From NCBI GenBank assembly GCA_946620035.1, contig CAMOMX010000001.1:1-64000 (forward strand): a stretch of 64,000 nt of DNA, given 5' to 3'. Shown piece by piece: positions 53,265 through 62,703 of the stretch. The stretch comes from CAG-791 sp003447895. Lineage in GTDB: Bacteria > Bacillota > Clostridia > Lachnospirales > Lachnospiraceae. Position numbers and translations under genes: made by a program. Under the pieces are notes generated by a model. The model saw only the letters and a program-made list of their open reading frames with translations, was not told where the DNA came from and searched no databases. How positions within the stretch are numbered: position 1 is the first letter of the stretch; every line of letters starts with the position of its first letter.

Positions 53265-54674
53265 TCAACAGTCAGCCAAAAAATCTCTCAACTGTCCGAT
53301 CCCGCTGATGGGGATCAGCTTCATTCCTTCCGGTCTCCTGATTCCTTCCGTGCACGTCCGCGGAAGAAGGCAGGTATGAAAACCAAGCTTTGCGGCTTCT
53401 CTGACCCTGTTTTCCGCCATGGAGACAGACCTGACTTCCCCGGAGAGGCCTACCTCCCCGAACACGACAAGATCGTCCGGCACCGCAATATTTTGAAGGC
53501 TCGAAAGAATCGCGAGCACGATCCCCAGATCCAGGGCAGGCTCTGTCTGCCTGATTCCTCCGGCCAGGTTGATATAGGCGTCGTACTGGGAGAGCGGCAG
53601 GTTCAGCCTCTTTTCTATGACCGCCATCAGAACGCTCACGCGGTTTGCGTCCGTCCCGGTGGACTGCCTTCTGGGATAGCCGAAATTGGTCCTCACAACG
53701 AGTGCCTGCACCTCAGTCAGCATCGGCCGTGTTCCCTCCATGGAGCACGTAACGACCGACCCGCTCGCCCCCAGAGGGCGTCCGCTCAGCATATATTCCG
53801 ACGGATTCAATACCTCGACGAGGCCTTCCTTTCTCATCTCGAAGATCCCGATCTCATTGGTCGAACCGAACCGGTTCTTCACGCCCCTGATCATCCTGTA
53901 GGCGGCATATCGGTCCCCCTCAAAGTAGAGCACCGTGTCCACCATGTGCTCGAGGACTCTCGGGCCTGCGACCGTTCCCTCCTTTGTGACATGGCCGACA
54001 AGGAAGAACGTGATCCCCATCTCCTTGGCAAGTCGCAAGAGAACCGCAGTCGTCTCTCTGACCTGTGAGACGCTTCCCGGCGCCGAGCCGACTTCATCGC
54101 TGTACATAGTCTGGATCGAATCGATCACGACGACCTGCGGTTTCTCCCGCATGAGTACATCCGAAATGGTATCCAGGTTTGTCTCACACATAAATTTCAG
54201 AGAATCCGGCGCGTTTCCGATCCGCAAAGCCCTCATCTTGATCTGTCTCAGGGATTCCTCCCCGGAAATATACAGAGCTGAGATGCCTCGCTCCGCCATG
54301 CTGCGCGCGGCCTGCAGGAGGATCGTGGATTTTCCGATTCCGGGATCACCGCCGACAAGGACCAGGGACCCGGCTACGGCGCCTCCCCCAAGGACCCGGT
54401 CCAGTTCCCCGAGCCCTGTGGAAAAACGGACTTCTTCCGTATCCTTCACAAAAGACAATGCGACCGGACGGGCATTTGTATTTCCCGCGCCCAGAGAAAA
54501 GCCGCCCGCGCCGCCTTTTCCTGCCCTTTTGGACAGAGAGGGCGATGTGATCCTGACCGGCTCCTCGACCATCGTATTCCAGGCCCTGCACGAAGGGCAC
54601 TGTCCGGTCCACTTTGCCGATTCGTATCCGCATTCCTGGCAAAAGAAAACGGTCTTTTTCTTAGAACCTGCCAT
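53265..54674 (-). CDS. radA: DNA repair protein RadA
   Basis: RadA/Sms (469 residues), a RecA-like helicase for branch migration. An N-terminal zinc finger has Cys12, 15, 26 and 29. Walker A GGDPGIGKST is at 108-117, the RadA motif KNRFGSTNEIG is in the middle and a Lon-like domain closes the protein. Its start overlaps the end of clpC by 14 bases, so translation is coupled. The clpC-radA order is the same as in Bacillus. Confidence 0.97.
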   Translation of the reverse strand: MAGSKKKTVFFCQECGYESAKWTGQCPSCRAWNTMVEEPVRITSPSLSKRAGKGGAGGFSLGAGNTNARPVALSFVKDTEEVRFSTGLGELDRVLGGGAVAGSLVLVGGDPGIGKSTILLQAARSMAERGISALYISGEESLRQIKMRALRIGNAPDSLKFMCETNLDTISDVLMREKPQVVVIDSIQTMYSDEVGSAPGSVSQVRETTAVLLRLAKEMGITFFLVGHVTKEGTVAGPRVLEHMVDTVLYFEGDRYAAYRMIRGVKNRFGSTNEIGIFEMRKEGLVEVLNPSEYMLSGRPLGASGSVVTCSMEGTRPMLTEVQALVVRTNFGYPRRQSTGTDANRVSVLMAVIEKRLNLPLSQYDAYINLAGGIRQTEPALDLGIVLAILSSLQNIAVPDDLVVFGEVGLSGEVRSVSMAENRVREAAKLGFHTCLLPRTCTEGIRRPEGMKLIPISGIGQLRDFLADC

Positions 54675-57105
54675 CGAAAGTCACCACACCTCCCCTGAAT
54701 CCCGCTGTCACGATCTGCCCCGGCAGGATCTCTTCGGAAAGAAGCTTCTCCGCGAGCTCATCTTCGATCACTTTCTGGATCGCTCTCTTGAGCGGGCGGG
54801 CCCCCATTTTGGGATCGGAGTATTCCTTCACTATGTGCTTTCTGAGTGCCGGTGTCACCTTCAGCTGAATTCCGAGCTGCCGGTCCGCTCTGCGGATCAG
54901 ATCCTCGCAGAGAAGCGAACAGATCCTCTGCATCTCGTCGTCACTGAGCGAACGGAATACCAGGATCTCATCGATCCTGTTGATAAACTCAGGGCGGAAC
55001 ATTTTCCGGATCTCTTCCATGACGCCGCTCCGCATTTTTTCATAGGACTGTTCCGCGGTCGGCTTGTCCGAAAAGCCGAGCGTCTTGGGCTCAATGATCC
55101 TCTGTGCCCCGATATTGGAAGTCATGATGATGACGGTGTTCTTGAAGTTTACTTTTCGTCCCTTCGAATCCGTGATATGTCCCTCATCCAGAATCTGTAA
55201 AAGGACATTGAACACATCTCTGTGGGCCTTCTCGATCTCATCGAAAAGGATCACGCTGTAGGGGTGCCTTCTCACCTTCTCGGAGAGCTGTCCGCCCTCC
55301 TCATAGCCCACATAGCCGGGGGCTGAGCCGATGATCTTGGAGACGGAATACTGCTCCATGTACTCGGACATATCCACGCGGATCATATCCTGGTCCGATC
55401 CGAACATGACTTCCGCCAGCGCCTTGGACAGTTCGGTCTTTCCGACGCCGGTAGGTCCCAGGAACAGGAAGGAGCCGATGGGCCTGTTGGGATCCTGAAG
55501 GCCTACCCGTCCTCTGCGTACCGCCTTCGCGACTGCATGGACGGCGTCCTCCTGTCCGATCACTCTCTTGTGAAGCTCCTCCTCAAGGCTCAGGAGCCTT
55601 GTACTCTCCTTCTCCGTCAGTCTCTTTACCGGCACCTTGGACCACATCGAGATCACGGACGCGACATCCTCTTCCCCGACCTGCGGGATTTTGGCAGCGG
55701 AGCGGCGCTCCTGCCGCTTTTTGACGGACTCCGACTTGTTCCGGAGCTCATCCATATGCGCCTTGATCTGCCTGGCGTCTTCCATGCGCTTTTCTCTGAC
55801 TGCCTCTGCCAGCATCCGGTCGCAGCGGGTAATCTCCTCTTCGATCTTCTGGACCGTGTCCTCCTGATTTTCCATATTCCGAAGGCGCACCGCGGCACAG
55901 GCTTCATCGATCACATCGATCGCTTTATCCGGAAGATTCCGGTCGTTGATATACCGCTCAGACATCGTGACAGCCGCATGGACCGCCTCGTCGGTGACCT
56001 TCACATTGTGGTGCTTTTCATAAGCGCTCAGGACCCCTTTCAGGATCTCTTCCGCCTGTTCGGCGGTCGGCTCCTCGACCTGGACGGGCTGAAACCTGCG
56101 CTCAAGGGCGGCGTCCTTTTCAACGTACTTGTGGTACTCATTGAGCGTTGTCGCGCCGATCATGCGGATCTCTCCCCTGGCCAGGGAGGGCTTTAAGATG
56201 TTGGATGCATCGATCGCGCCTTCCGCGCCGCCTGCGCCGATCAGCGTGTGCATTTCATCCACAAAGAGGATGATATTTCCGTCCGCGATGACCTCCGCGA
56301 TGATCTTCTTGATCCTTTCCTCGAATTCGCCTCTGTACTTGGATCCCGCCACCATGCCGGACAGATCCAGAGTCAGAAGCCTTTTGTTCTTTACAGACTG
56401 CGGGACCGCGCCGTTCACGATCCTCTGGGCGAGCCCTTCCACAATGGCCGTCTTCCCGACTCCGGGTTCTCCCACAAGGCACGGATTGTTCTTGGTCCTT
56501 CTGCTCAGGATCCGGATCACTCTGCTGATCTCTTCCTCCCGTCCTATGACCGGATCGAGTTTCCCCAGAGAAGCCAGTGCGGTCAGGTCCCTGCTGTATC
56601 TTGCAAGTGTCCCCTGCTCACTCTCTGAACCGCCCTGATCCGGCAGGTCCTCCTTGTGCGCGGCAGGATCCTCTCCGATCGCGGAGAGGACATCATCGTA
56701 GAGCTTTCCTTTATTGATCCCCAGGGCTTCGATCAGCTTGAGCGCTATATTTTCCCGCTCCGTGATGATCGCCATGAGAAGATGCTCCGTGCCGACCTGC
56801 TCCGAATGGAGTTTTGCCGCGTGTGAAGCGGCGATCCGCATGATCTTCTGGCACCTGGGAGAAAAGCCTTCGTGATCAAGAAGCGCCAGATTGGCGGATT
56901 GGATCTTCAGTTCCGCGATCATGCCGCCGATTCTTGACAAAGTGCAGTTGTTAGCCTTCAGCACTTTGGACGCCACGCCGTCCGGCTCGGTGACAAGGCC
57001 TATGAGCAGATGTTCCGAGCCGGTATAATTCTGGTTGCTGTTCTTTGAAGCATTCTTGGCAAGCCGTATTGCTTCCTGTGCGTTTTTGGTATAATTTTCT
57101 CTCAT
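54661..57105 (-). CDS. clpC: ATP-dependent Clp protease ATP-binding subunit ClpC
   Basis: ClpC (814 residues), the AAA+ unfoldase feeding ClpP. Two Clp-N repeats fill residues 1-150. The first ATPase has GEPGVGKTA; a UVR-type middle region (about 415-455) follows; the second ATPase has GPTGVGKTE. CtsR, McsA and McsB, usual partners in Firmicutes, are not present. Instead a GntR regulator gene lies 45 bp upstream, separated by a GC-rich repeat. GAGG precedes the ATG. Confidence 0.97.
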   Translation of the reverse strand: MRENYTKNAQEAIRLAKNASKNSNQNYTGSEHLLIGLVTEPDGVASKVLKANNCTLSRIGGMIAELKIQSANLALLDHEGFSPRCQKIMRIAASHAAKLHSEQVGTEHLLMAIITERENIALKLIEALGINKGKLYDDVLSAIGEDPAAHKEDLPDQGGSESEQGTLARYSRDLTALASLGKLDPVIGREEEISRVIRILSRRTKNNPCLVGEPGVGKTAIVEGLAQRIVNGAVPQSVKNKRLLTLDLSGMVAGSKYRGEFEERIKKIIAEVIADGNIILFVDEMHTLIGAGGAEGAIDASNILKPSLARGEIRMIGATTLNEYHKYVEKDAALERRFQPVQVEEPTAEQAEEILKGVLSAYEKHHNVKVTDEAVHAAVTMSERYINDRNLPDKAIDVIDEACAAVRLRNMENQEDTVQKIEEEITRCDRMLAEAVREKRMEDARQIKAHMDELRNKSESVKKRQERRSAAKIPQVGEEDVASVISMWSKVPVKRLTEKESTRLLSLEEELHKRVIGQEDAVHAVAKAVRRGRVGLQDPNRPIGSFLFLGPTGVGKTELSKALAEVMFGSDQDMIRVDMSEYMEQYSVSKIIGSAPGYVGYEEGGQLSEKVRRHPYSVILFDEIEKAHRDVFNVLLQILDEGHITDSKGRKVNFKNTVIIMTSNIGAQRIIEPKTLGFSDKPTAEQSYEKMRSGVMEEIRKMFRPEFINRIDEILVFRSLSDDEMQRICSLLCEDLIRRADRQLGIQLKVTPALRKHIVKEYSDPKMGARPLKRAIQKVIEDELAEKLLSEEILPGQIVTAGFRGGVVTFDGRF

Positions 57106-57120
57106 TTTTACCTCTATGTC

Positions 57121-57150
57121 GAAGCGCTGTGCGCTGAGACACGCGAGCCG
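57121..57150. repeat. GC-rich repeat between the GntR gene and clpC
   Basis: GAAGCGCTGTGCGC followed by an ACACGCGAGCC segment, similar in composition and motif order to the repeats at 4401-4419 and 35326-35340. Confidence 0.45.
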
Positions 57151-57537
57151 TCAGTCCTTAAGACTTCCGTCGTACTCATCGTAGATTCTGTCAACAAGCA
57201 TGAGCATGTCCTTCTTCTTAAGTCCGCGGCAGCTGGCCTCCGCAAGAAGAACTCTCATATCCTTTTCGATCTGCCTGAGCGCGCGTTCGCGGTTTGTCTC
57301 ATCCACAGACACAAATGCGCCCCTTCTTCTGTCGACCTTCACGTAGCCCTCCTGGCGAAGGACCGTATACGCTTTATTGACAGTGTGCATGTTTATTCCG
57401 ATCTCATCCGCCATCTGCCGCACAGAAGGAAGAACTTCCCCGTCCGTGAGACGCGAAGTGGCGATCCCGAGTATGATCTGGTTGCACAGCTGCTGATAAA
57501 TAGCTTCGTCACTGCTGAAATCGATCTCAATCAGCAT
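57151..57537 (-). CDS. GntR family regulator, YtrA type
   Basis: A 128-residue regulator. The winged helix-turn-helix (residues 10-75) contains VLPSVRQMADEIGINMHTVNKAYTVL, the GntR signature; a short YtrA-type helical tail follows. The ATG at 57537 follows AAGGAAGG. A perfect inverted repeat covers its own promoter, so it likely represses itself and the genes after it, here clpC and radA. YtrA-type regulators usually precede ABC transporters, so this context is unusual. Confidence 0.92.
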   Translation of the reverse strand: MLIEIDFSSDEAIYQQLCNQIILGIATSRLTDGEVLPSVRQMADEIGINMHTVNKAYTVLRQEGYVKVDRRRGAFVSVDETNRERALRQIEKDMRVLLAEASCRGLKKKDMLMLVDRIYDEYDGSLKD

Positions 57538-57570
57538 AGTATCACCTTCCTTTTCCGGTAAGAAAAGCCA

Positions 57571-57618
57571 AAATCCACCTGTTATATTTATGGTATAACA
57601 GGTGGATTTATCTGTCAA
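57571..57618 (-). promoter_or_regulatory. Promoter and 16-bp inverted-repeat operator of the GntR-clpC-radA run
   Basis: Perfect 16-bp arms at 57571-57586 and 57594-57609 with a 7-nt centre; core CCACCTGTTATA and TATAACAGGTGG. TTGACA (57618-57613) is the -35, and TACCAT (57595-57590, 17-bp spacer) or TATACC the -10, lying inside the dyad. Confidence 0.88.
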
Positions 57619-57661
57619 GTTCAGCTGTTACATCGCAGTAAGGGCGAAACCCGCTTCGGAC

Positions 57662-59536
57662 TTACTTTTTCCTTGAGCTCTCAATGAAAGAGTAGGACAT
57701 ATCATCGTCGTCATCAAGAAGGGGATCTGTAAAGTCCTCCGGATCATCGTCGTCATATTCTCTGCCGGAAAAATCATTCTCTTCTTCCCTGTACCTGACA
57801 TTTTTCATGACACGCTGCATGGACAGTCTTCCCTGTCCGCTGTCGGGTTTCTGATCATAAGAAGGCTCTCTGTTATCGAAATCGTCGTCCTCCTCGTAAT
57901 CGTCCTCCTCCCTGGGAAGATATTCGATGTCCTCCGGATACTCTTTGTACTCGTCAAATTCGCGGGTATAGCCCCTTTCTTCCTCTTCTTCCTCCTCATC
58001 GGAATCGGCGTCATCGTCCGCGTCTTCCCTCGATTCAGAGCCGAAGATCTTTCTCAAAAATCCGAAAAAGCTCCCTTTGTCTCTCCCGGAACCGCCTCTT
58101 CTTCTGACGGGCTCCTCCGAATCTTCCTCGTCCTCGAATTCGTCGTCCTCTTCGTAATACTCTTCGTCATCGTATTCGTCGTCATCATCGACGTAATCTT
58201 CGTCGTCAGGCTCTGCCTGTACAGGCTGAACGTCCGAAGGCTCTTCGTCGTCGAATTCGCCGTCCTCTTCTCTATAGTCGGCATCGCTCTCGTCATCCTC
58301 CGATCCCGTTTCTTCCCGGTCCGGTCCGCTGACAGGAATCGTCTTTTCAGCCGGCGCGCCCTGCTGTTCAGAAGGGGATACCTTCTCGGGAGCCGCGGGC
58401 GCTTCCTCAGAAGACGGGAGCACCTCCCCGACAGCCGGGAGCGGAGCCTTATCCTTAGCCGGTTCCGGCTTCGCGTTCTTTTTCGCGCTGTCAGGATCCT
58501 CGCTCTTTACTGCGGGCTCTTCCTCGTCCGGAAGATCCTCTTTCTCTGTCTCGGACGCTTCCGGGGGGACGACTTCCTCTTCCTTCTCCTGACTAAGATC
58601 CACAGCTGTGGGCTCCGCGTCTTCAGGCTCCTTCAGCTCGACCGTTGTGTCCCGGACTTCTTCCTCCGGCGCCTCATCATCGTCGTCGAAGTAGTAATCA
58701 TCGTCATCGCCGTCCTCATCGTCCTCTTCCTCATAAGGGGAATAGCCGGCAACTTCGAGGTTCCTTCTTCTCGAGCTCTTTCTGCCGTCCCTGATGGATT
58801 TGATGAGATAGAGCGCGAATGCCGCAAGGCAGACTGTCAGAATACCGAAAATGATCGCCGCGGGCTTCCAGGCACCGGGTCCTCCGGCCGCCTTGGCATC
58901 GCTCTCCCCGCCGTTCATGTCGCTGATCCGGATCTTACTTCCGTTGTCATCATTGTAGACGTACCAGTTTCCGGATCCGTCCGATTCCGTCTCATATTTG
59001 ACCGAGAAATGAGCGTTGGGGTCTTTGGTGGCGTCGTAATCCGCAGGCTTTGCGGTTTCCGCATTACCGGCTTCTTCTTTGTTTTCTTCCGCCGCGGGCT
59101 GTTCCTTCTCCGCAGTGTTTTCTTCCTCTTTGGCCTCGGCGGGCTCGTCCGCCTTCTCCTGCGGCTCAGCCTCCTGCTCTTCTTCCGCCGGTTCCGCTTC
59201 CTGCGCCTCCTCATTGAACTGCCTGAGTTCTTCCTCGCTCGCTTCAATAAAGTCAGCGCGGACGTAGCCCGTATTTCCGTTTTCGAGCTGCACATAATAC
59301 CATGTGGATCCGTCACCGGACTGCTCCACGCCAAGGATCGTCACTTCATCCCCCTGATTGAGGCTTCCGATGACATTGTCATCCTCTGTATCGGGTGCAT
59401 TTCTTATCCTGACTTCATCTCCTATTGAAGTTGCCGCGGACGCGCCGATCGGATAGACCATTGCGCTTACACTGACAAGAACACCGGCCGCAACAGCCGA
59501 CAGCAATTTCACAAATCTTTTGTTCCACTTGCTCAT
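57662..59536 (-). CDS. SH3-domain membrane protein with long acidic tail
   Basis: A 624-residue protein. A signal-like segment (about 10-33) is followed by a bacterial SH3 domain (about 37-97, VRIRNAPDTEDDNVIG to NTGYVRADFIEA), a Glu/Ala-rich linker, a membrane helix near 225-245 followed by Arg/Lys-rich RDGRKSSRRR, then about 370 very acidic residues with Asp/Glu runs. The topology implies SH3 outside and the acidic tail inside. A few basic islands (RRRGGSGRDKG) break the tail. The ATG at 59536 has GGAG six bases upstream. Function is unknown; cell-wall sensing is a guess from SH3. Confidence 0.8.
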   Translation of the reverse strand: MSKWNKRFVKLLSAVAAGVLVSVSAMVYPIGASAATSIGDEVRIRNAPDTEDDNVIGSLNQGDEVTILGVEQSGDGSTWYYVQLENGNTGYVRADFIEASEEELRQFNEEAQEAEPAEEEQEAEPQEKADEPAEAKEEENTAEKEQPAAEENKEEAGNAETAKPADYDATKDPNAHFSVKYETESDGSGNWYVYNDDNGSKIRISDMNGGESDAKAAGGPGAWKPAAIIFGILTVCLAAFALYLIKSIRDGRKSSRRRNLEVAGYSPYEEEDDEDGDDDDYYFDDDDEAPEEEVRDTTVELKEPEDAEPTAVDLSQEKEEEVVPPEASETEKEDLPDEEEPAVKSEDPDSAKKNAKPEPAKDKAPLPAVGEVLPSSEEAPAAPEKVSPSEQQGAPAEKTIPVSGPDREETGSEDDESDADYREEDGEFDDEEPSDVQPVQAEPDDEDYVDDDDEYDDEEYYEEDDEFEDEEDSEEPVRRRGGSGRDKGSFFGFLRKIFGSESREDADDDADSDEEEEEEERGYTREFDEYKEYPEDIEYLPREEDDYEEDDDFDNREPSYDQKPDSGQGRLSMQRVMKNVRYREEENDFSGREYDDDDPEDFTDPLLDDDDDMSYSFIESSRKK

Positions 59537-59663
59537 TTTATTCTCCATTCTGAATCAGACCCGGTCCGGGATCCCCTGCGCGCAGCAGTCCGGATTCAAA
59601 CATCTGACTTCAATCCTCTGACTTCAATACTGTAAATTATACGTGGCAGTAACTGCCCGGAAG

Positions 59664-60941
59664 TTACTGCACGGAATCGATCGCTTTACCGATGTCATGG
59701 CGCATATACATGCCGTCAAAGTGCACCAGCTCCGTGGCGCGGTACGCGTTTTCCCTCGCCTCTTTGAGAGTTTTGCCGAGCGCCGTCACGCCGAGGACGC
59801 GCCCGCCGCTGGTCACGGTCTCGCCGTTCTTGTTTAAGGACGTTCCCGCGTGGAAGCAGTAATACCCGTCTTTCCCGTCAAACGCATCAAGGCCCGTGAT
59901 GACTTTCCCCTTCTCATAGCTTCCGGGATATCCGCCCGATGCGATGACTACGCAGACTGCCGCGTTGTCACAAAATTCCAGGTCGATCCGGTCGAGCGTT
60001 CCGTCTATGCACGCCTCCATCACATCCACGATATCCGTCTTCATCCTGGGCAGGACGACCTGGGTCTCGGGATCTCCGAAGCGCGTATTGTACTCGAGAA
60101 CTTTGGGCCCGTCCGCCGTCAGCATCAGGCCAAAATACAGAACGCCTCTGAAAGGTCTTCCCTCTGAAGCCATGGCATCCATTGTCCTCTGGTAAATATT
60201 TTCCCTGCAATAAGCATCGATTTCTTCCGTGTAGAAAGGACTGGGGGAGAAGGTTCCCATTCCGCCCGTGTTGAGGCCTGTGTCGCCGTCACCCGCTCTC
60301 TTGTGGTCCTGGGAACTGCTCATGAGCTTATAGTGCTTTCCGTCCGCAAACGCAAGGACCGACACTTCCCTTCCGGTCATGAACTCCTCGATGACGATCT
60401 TACTTCCGGCATCCCCGAACTTTTTGTCCGTCATCAGATCGCTCACACCTGCCTTCGCTTCTTCAAGCGTATTGCAGATGAGAACGCCCTTCCCCAGCGC
60501 GAGGCCGGACGCCTTGAGGACGATCGGCATCTTTGCCGTCTCGAGATATTCGAGCGCCTTTCCGGCGTCCTCGAAGATCTCATAGGCCGCCGTCGGGATC
60601 TTGTATTTCTTCATCAGATCTTTGGAAAAGGCCTTGCTTCCCTCGATGATCGCCGCGTTCGCGGGCGTCCCGAAGATCCTGAGCCCTTCCGCTTCAAACG
60701 CGTCGACAATCCCGGCACAGAGCGGATCGTCCATGCTGCAGACTGTCAGATCGATCTCTTTTTCTTTGGCAAACGCTGTCAGCGCGGCAAAATCCATGGT
60801 CCCGATCGGGACGCACTCCGCGATTCCGGCAATGCCGGCATTTCCGGGCGCGCAGTAGAGCTTCTCAACCTGCGGGCTTCTTCTGAGCGCCTCCGCGATC
60901 GCATGTTCTCTTCCGCCGCCGCCTACGAGTAATACTTTCAT
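59664..60941 (-). CDS. purD: Phosphoribosylamine-glycine ligase
   Basis: PurD (425 residues), an ATP-grasp enzyme of the second purine step. It starts MKVLLVGGGGREHAIAEAL; the ATP-grasp core contains VLKASGLALGKGV and FGDPETQ. The ATG at 60941 follows GGGAGG by seven bases. It is last in purE-purM-purN-purD, 15 bp after purN. Confidence 0.97.
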   Translation of the reverse strand: MKVLLVGGGGREHAIAEALRRSPQVEKLYCAPGNAGIAGIAECVPIGTMDFAALTAFAKEKEIDLTVCSMDDPLCAGIVDAFEAEGLRIFGTPANAAIIEGSKAFSKDLMKKYKIPTAAYEIFEDAGKALEYLETAKMPIVLKASGLALGKGVLICNTLEEAKAGVSDLMTDKKFGDAGSKIVIEEFMTGREVSVLAFADGKHYKLMSSSQDHKRAGDGDTGLNTGGMGTFSPSPFYTEEIDAYCRENIYQRTMDAMASEGRPFRGVLYFGLMLTADGPKVLEYNTRFGDPETQVVLPRMKTDIVDVMEACIDGTLDRIDLEFCDNAAVCVVIASGGYPGSYEKGKVITGLDAFDGKDGYYCFHAGTSLNKNGETVTSGGRVLGVTALGKTLKEARENAYRATELVHFDGMYMRHDIGKAIDSVQ

Positions 60942-60956
60942 GGACAATCCTCCCTC

Positions 60957-61589
60957 TTATGATTCCCTGATATGGGTGATTCCGTTTCCGTCAATCGTAA
61001 CTCTTCCCTGAGCGATCAGGGAGATCGCCTCCGGCAGCAGTTTCCACTCTGCCTCCTCCATCACGCGTCTCTGCAGTATCTGAGGTGTGTCACCCTCGCG
61101 GACCTCCACGGCTTTCTGAAGAAGAATCGGGCCGTGGTCGAGGTCCTCGTCGACAAAGTGGACCGTTGCGCCCGTCACCTTGACGCCTCTTTCAAGAACT
61201 TTCTCGTGGACATGAAGTCCGTAGTATCCCTTTCCGCAGAAGGAGGGAATCAGGGCAGGGTGAATATTGATGATCTTTCCCCGGTAAGCGCTGATCACGC
61301 ATTCAGGGACCGCGACCATAAAGCCTGCCAGAACGATCAGGTCCGGCGATGCCTCGTTCAGCGCTTCCAAGAGCGCCTCGTTAAAGAGAGCGCGGCTCTC
61401 AAACGTCTTCGGGGATACGCAGATCCCTTCGATGCCTGCCTGCGCCGCTCTTTCAAGCGCGTAGGCGCGGGGATTGTTGCTGATCACCCTCACCAGCTCC
61501 GCGCCCTTAATCGTGCCGCCCTTTACCGCGTCTATGATCGCCTGGAGATTCGTTCCGCCGCCGGATACGCATACGGCAACTCTCAGCAT
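60957..61589 (-). CDS. purN: Phosphoribosylglycinamide formyltransferase
   Basis: PurN (210 residues), which uses 10-formyl-THF. SGGGTNLQAIID is the phosphate loop; INIHPALIPSFCGKGYYG holds the catalytic histidine, and VHFVDEDLDHGPIL the catalytic aspartate. Its ATG overlaps the purM stop (ATGCTGA), showing translational coupling. Confidence 0.97.
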   Translation of the reverse strand: MLRVAVCVSGGGTNLQAIIDAVKGGTIKGAELVRVISNNPRAYALERAAQAGIEGICVSPKTFESRALFNEALLEALNEASPDLIVLAGFMVAVPECVISAYRGKIINIHPALIPSFCGKGYYGLHVHEKVLERGVKVTGATVHFVDEDLDHGPILLQKAVEVREGDTPQILQRRVMEEAEWKLLPEAISLIAQGRVTIDGNGITHIRES

Positions 61590-62617
61590 AATTCCACTCC
61601 CTTCTCAGCCCCTTCTGCGACGTCTCCGATCACATACGCCTCTTCGCCTGCCGCTTTCAGGGCTTCCACGGCCTTGTCCGCATCGTCTTTGTCAAGCGCC
61701 AGTACCATTCCGATGCCCATGTTGAAGGTGTTGTACATCATCTTCTCTTCGAGTCCGCCCGTTTTCTGCAGGAGGCCGAAGATCGCGGGAACGGGATAGC
61801 TGTCCTTTCTGACCCTGGCGACGATGCCATCAGGGAGCATTCTCGGAATATTTTCGTAGAAGCCGCCTCCTGTGATATGGCTGCATCCCTTGATGCGGAT
61901 CCCGGCCTCTTTCACAGCGCGGAGCGCCTTCACATAGATCTTTGTCGGGGTCAGAAGCGCGTCGCCCAAGGTCATTCCGAGCTCGGGATAGAAGCGCTTT
62001 AAATTGGTCTCATTGACATCAAACACTTTTCTCACGAGGGAGAAGCCGTTACTGTGGACGCCCGAAGACGCGATTCCCACGAGCTTGTCTCCCGGTTTGA
62101 TGTCCGCGCCTGTGATCAGGTCTTTTTCATCGGCGACGCCCACGGCGAATCCGGCAAGATCATATTCGTCGACCGGATAAAAGCCCGGCATCTCAGCCGT
62201 CTCTCCTCCGATCAGCGCCGCATCCGACTGAACGCACCCCTCGCAGACGCCGGAGACGATCTCCGCGATCTTTTCGGGGACGTTCTTTCCGCAGGCAATA
62301 TAGTCGAGGAAGTAGAGCGGTTCTCCGCCCGCGCACGCCACATCATTGACGCACATGGCAACGCAGTCGATTCCCACGGTGTCATGCTTATCCATCAGAA
62401 AAGCGATCTTGAGCTTTGTTCCCACTCCGTCGGTTCCGGACAGAAGGACCGGCTTTTCCATCTCCTTGATCTTCGCGAGGGAGAAAGCGCCCGAGAAGCC
62501 CCCGAGACCGCCCATTACTTCAGGCCGCATGGTCCGCTTCACATACTGTTTCATCAGTTCAACACTGCGGTAACCGGCCTCGATATCCACGCCGGAACTT
62601 TTATAATCCAAACCCAT
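61583..62617 (-). CDS. purM: Phosphoribosylformylglycinamidine cyclo-ligase
   Basis: PurM (344 residues), which makes AIR. It starts MGLDYKSSGVDIEAGYRSVE; LLSGTDGVGTKLKIAF and ALIGGETAEMPGFY are the ATP/substrate motifs. It follows purE by 86 bp and overlaps purN by seven bases. The usual partner purL is encoded separately at 27-31 kb. Confidence 0.97.
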   Translation of the reverse strand: MGLDYKSSGVDIEAGYRSVELMKQYVKRTMRPEVMGGLGGFSGAFSLAKIKEMEKPVLLSGTDGVGTKLKIAFLMDKHDTVGIDCVAMCVNDVACAGGEPLYFLDYIACGKNVPEKIAEIVSGVCEGCVQSDAALIGGETAEMPGFYPVDEYDLAGFAVGVADEKDLITGADIKPGDKLVGIASSGVHSNGFSLVRKVFDVNETNLKRFYPELGMTLGDALLTPTKIYVKALRAVKEAGIRIKGCSHITGGGFYENIPRMLPDGIVARVRKDSYPVPAIFGLLQKTGGLEEKMMYNTFNMGIGMVLALDKDDADKAVEALKAAGEEAYVIGDVAEGAEKGVELC

Positions 62618-62703
62618 ATACTGTATTTTCCTCCGTCTCTTTATACTTGCTTTTTATTCAGGTGCCGATCCGGTCTGTGACTCCGGGAACTGTCCTCTCT
62701 GAT

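Noticed and set aside
57700..59300. Repetitive GA-rich DNA that could suggest a CRISPR or satellite repeat
   Set aside because: The repetition comes from Asp/Glu codons in the acidic tail. There are no regular spacers or constant repeat units.
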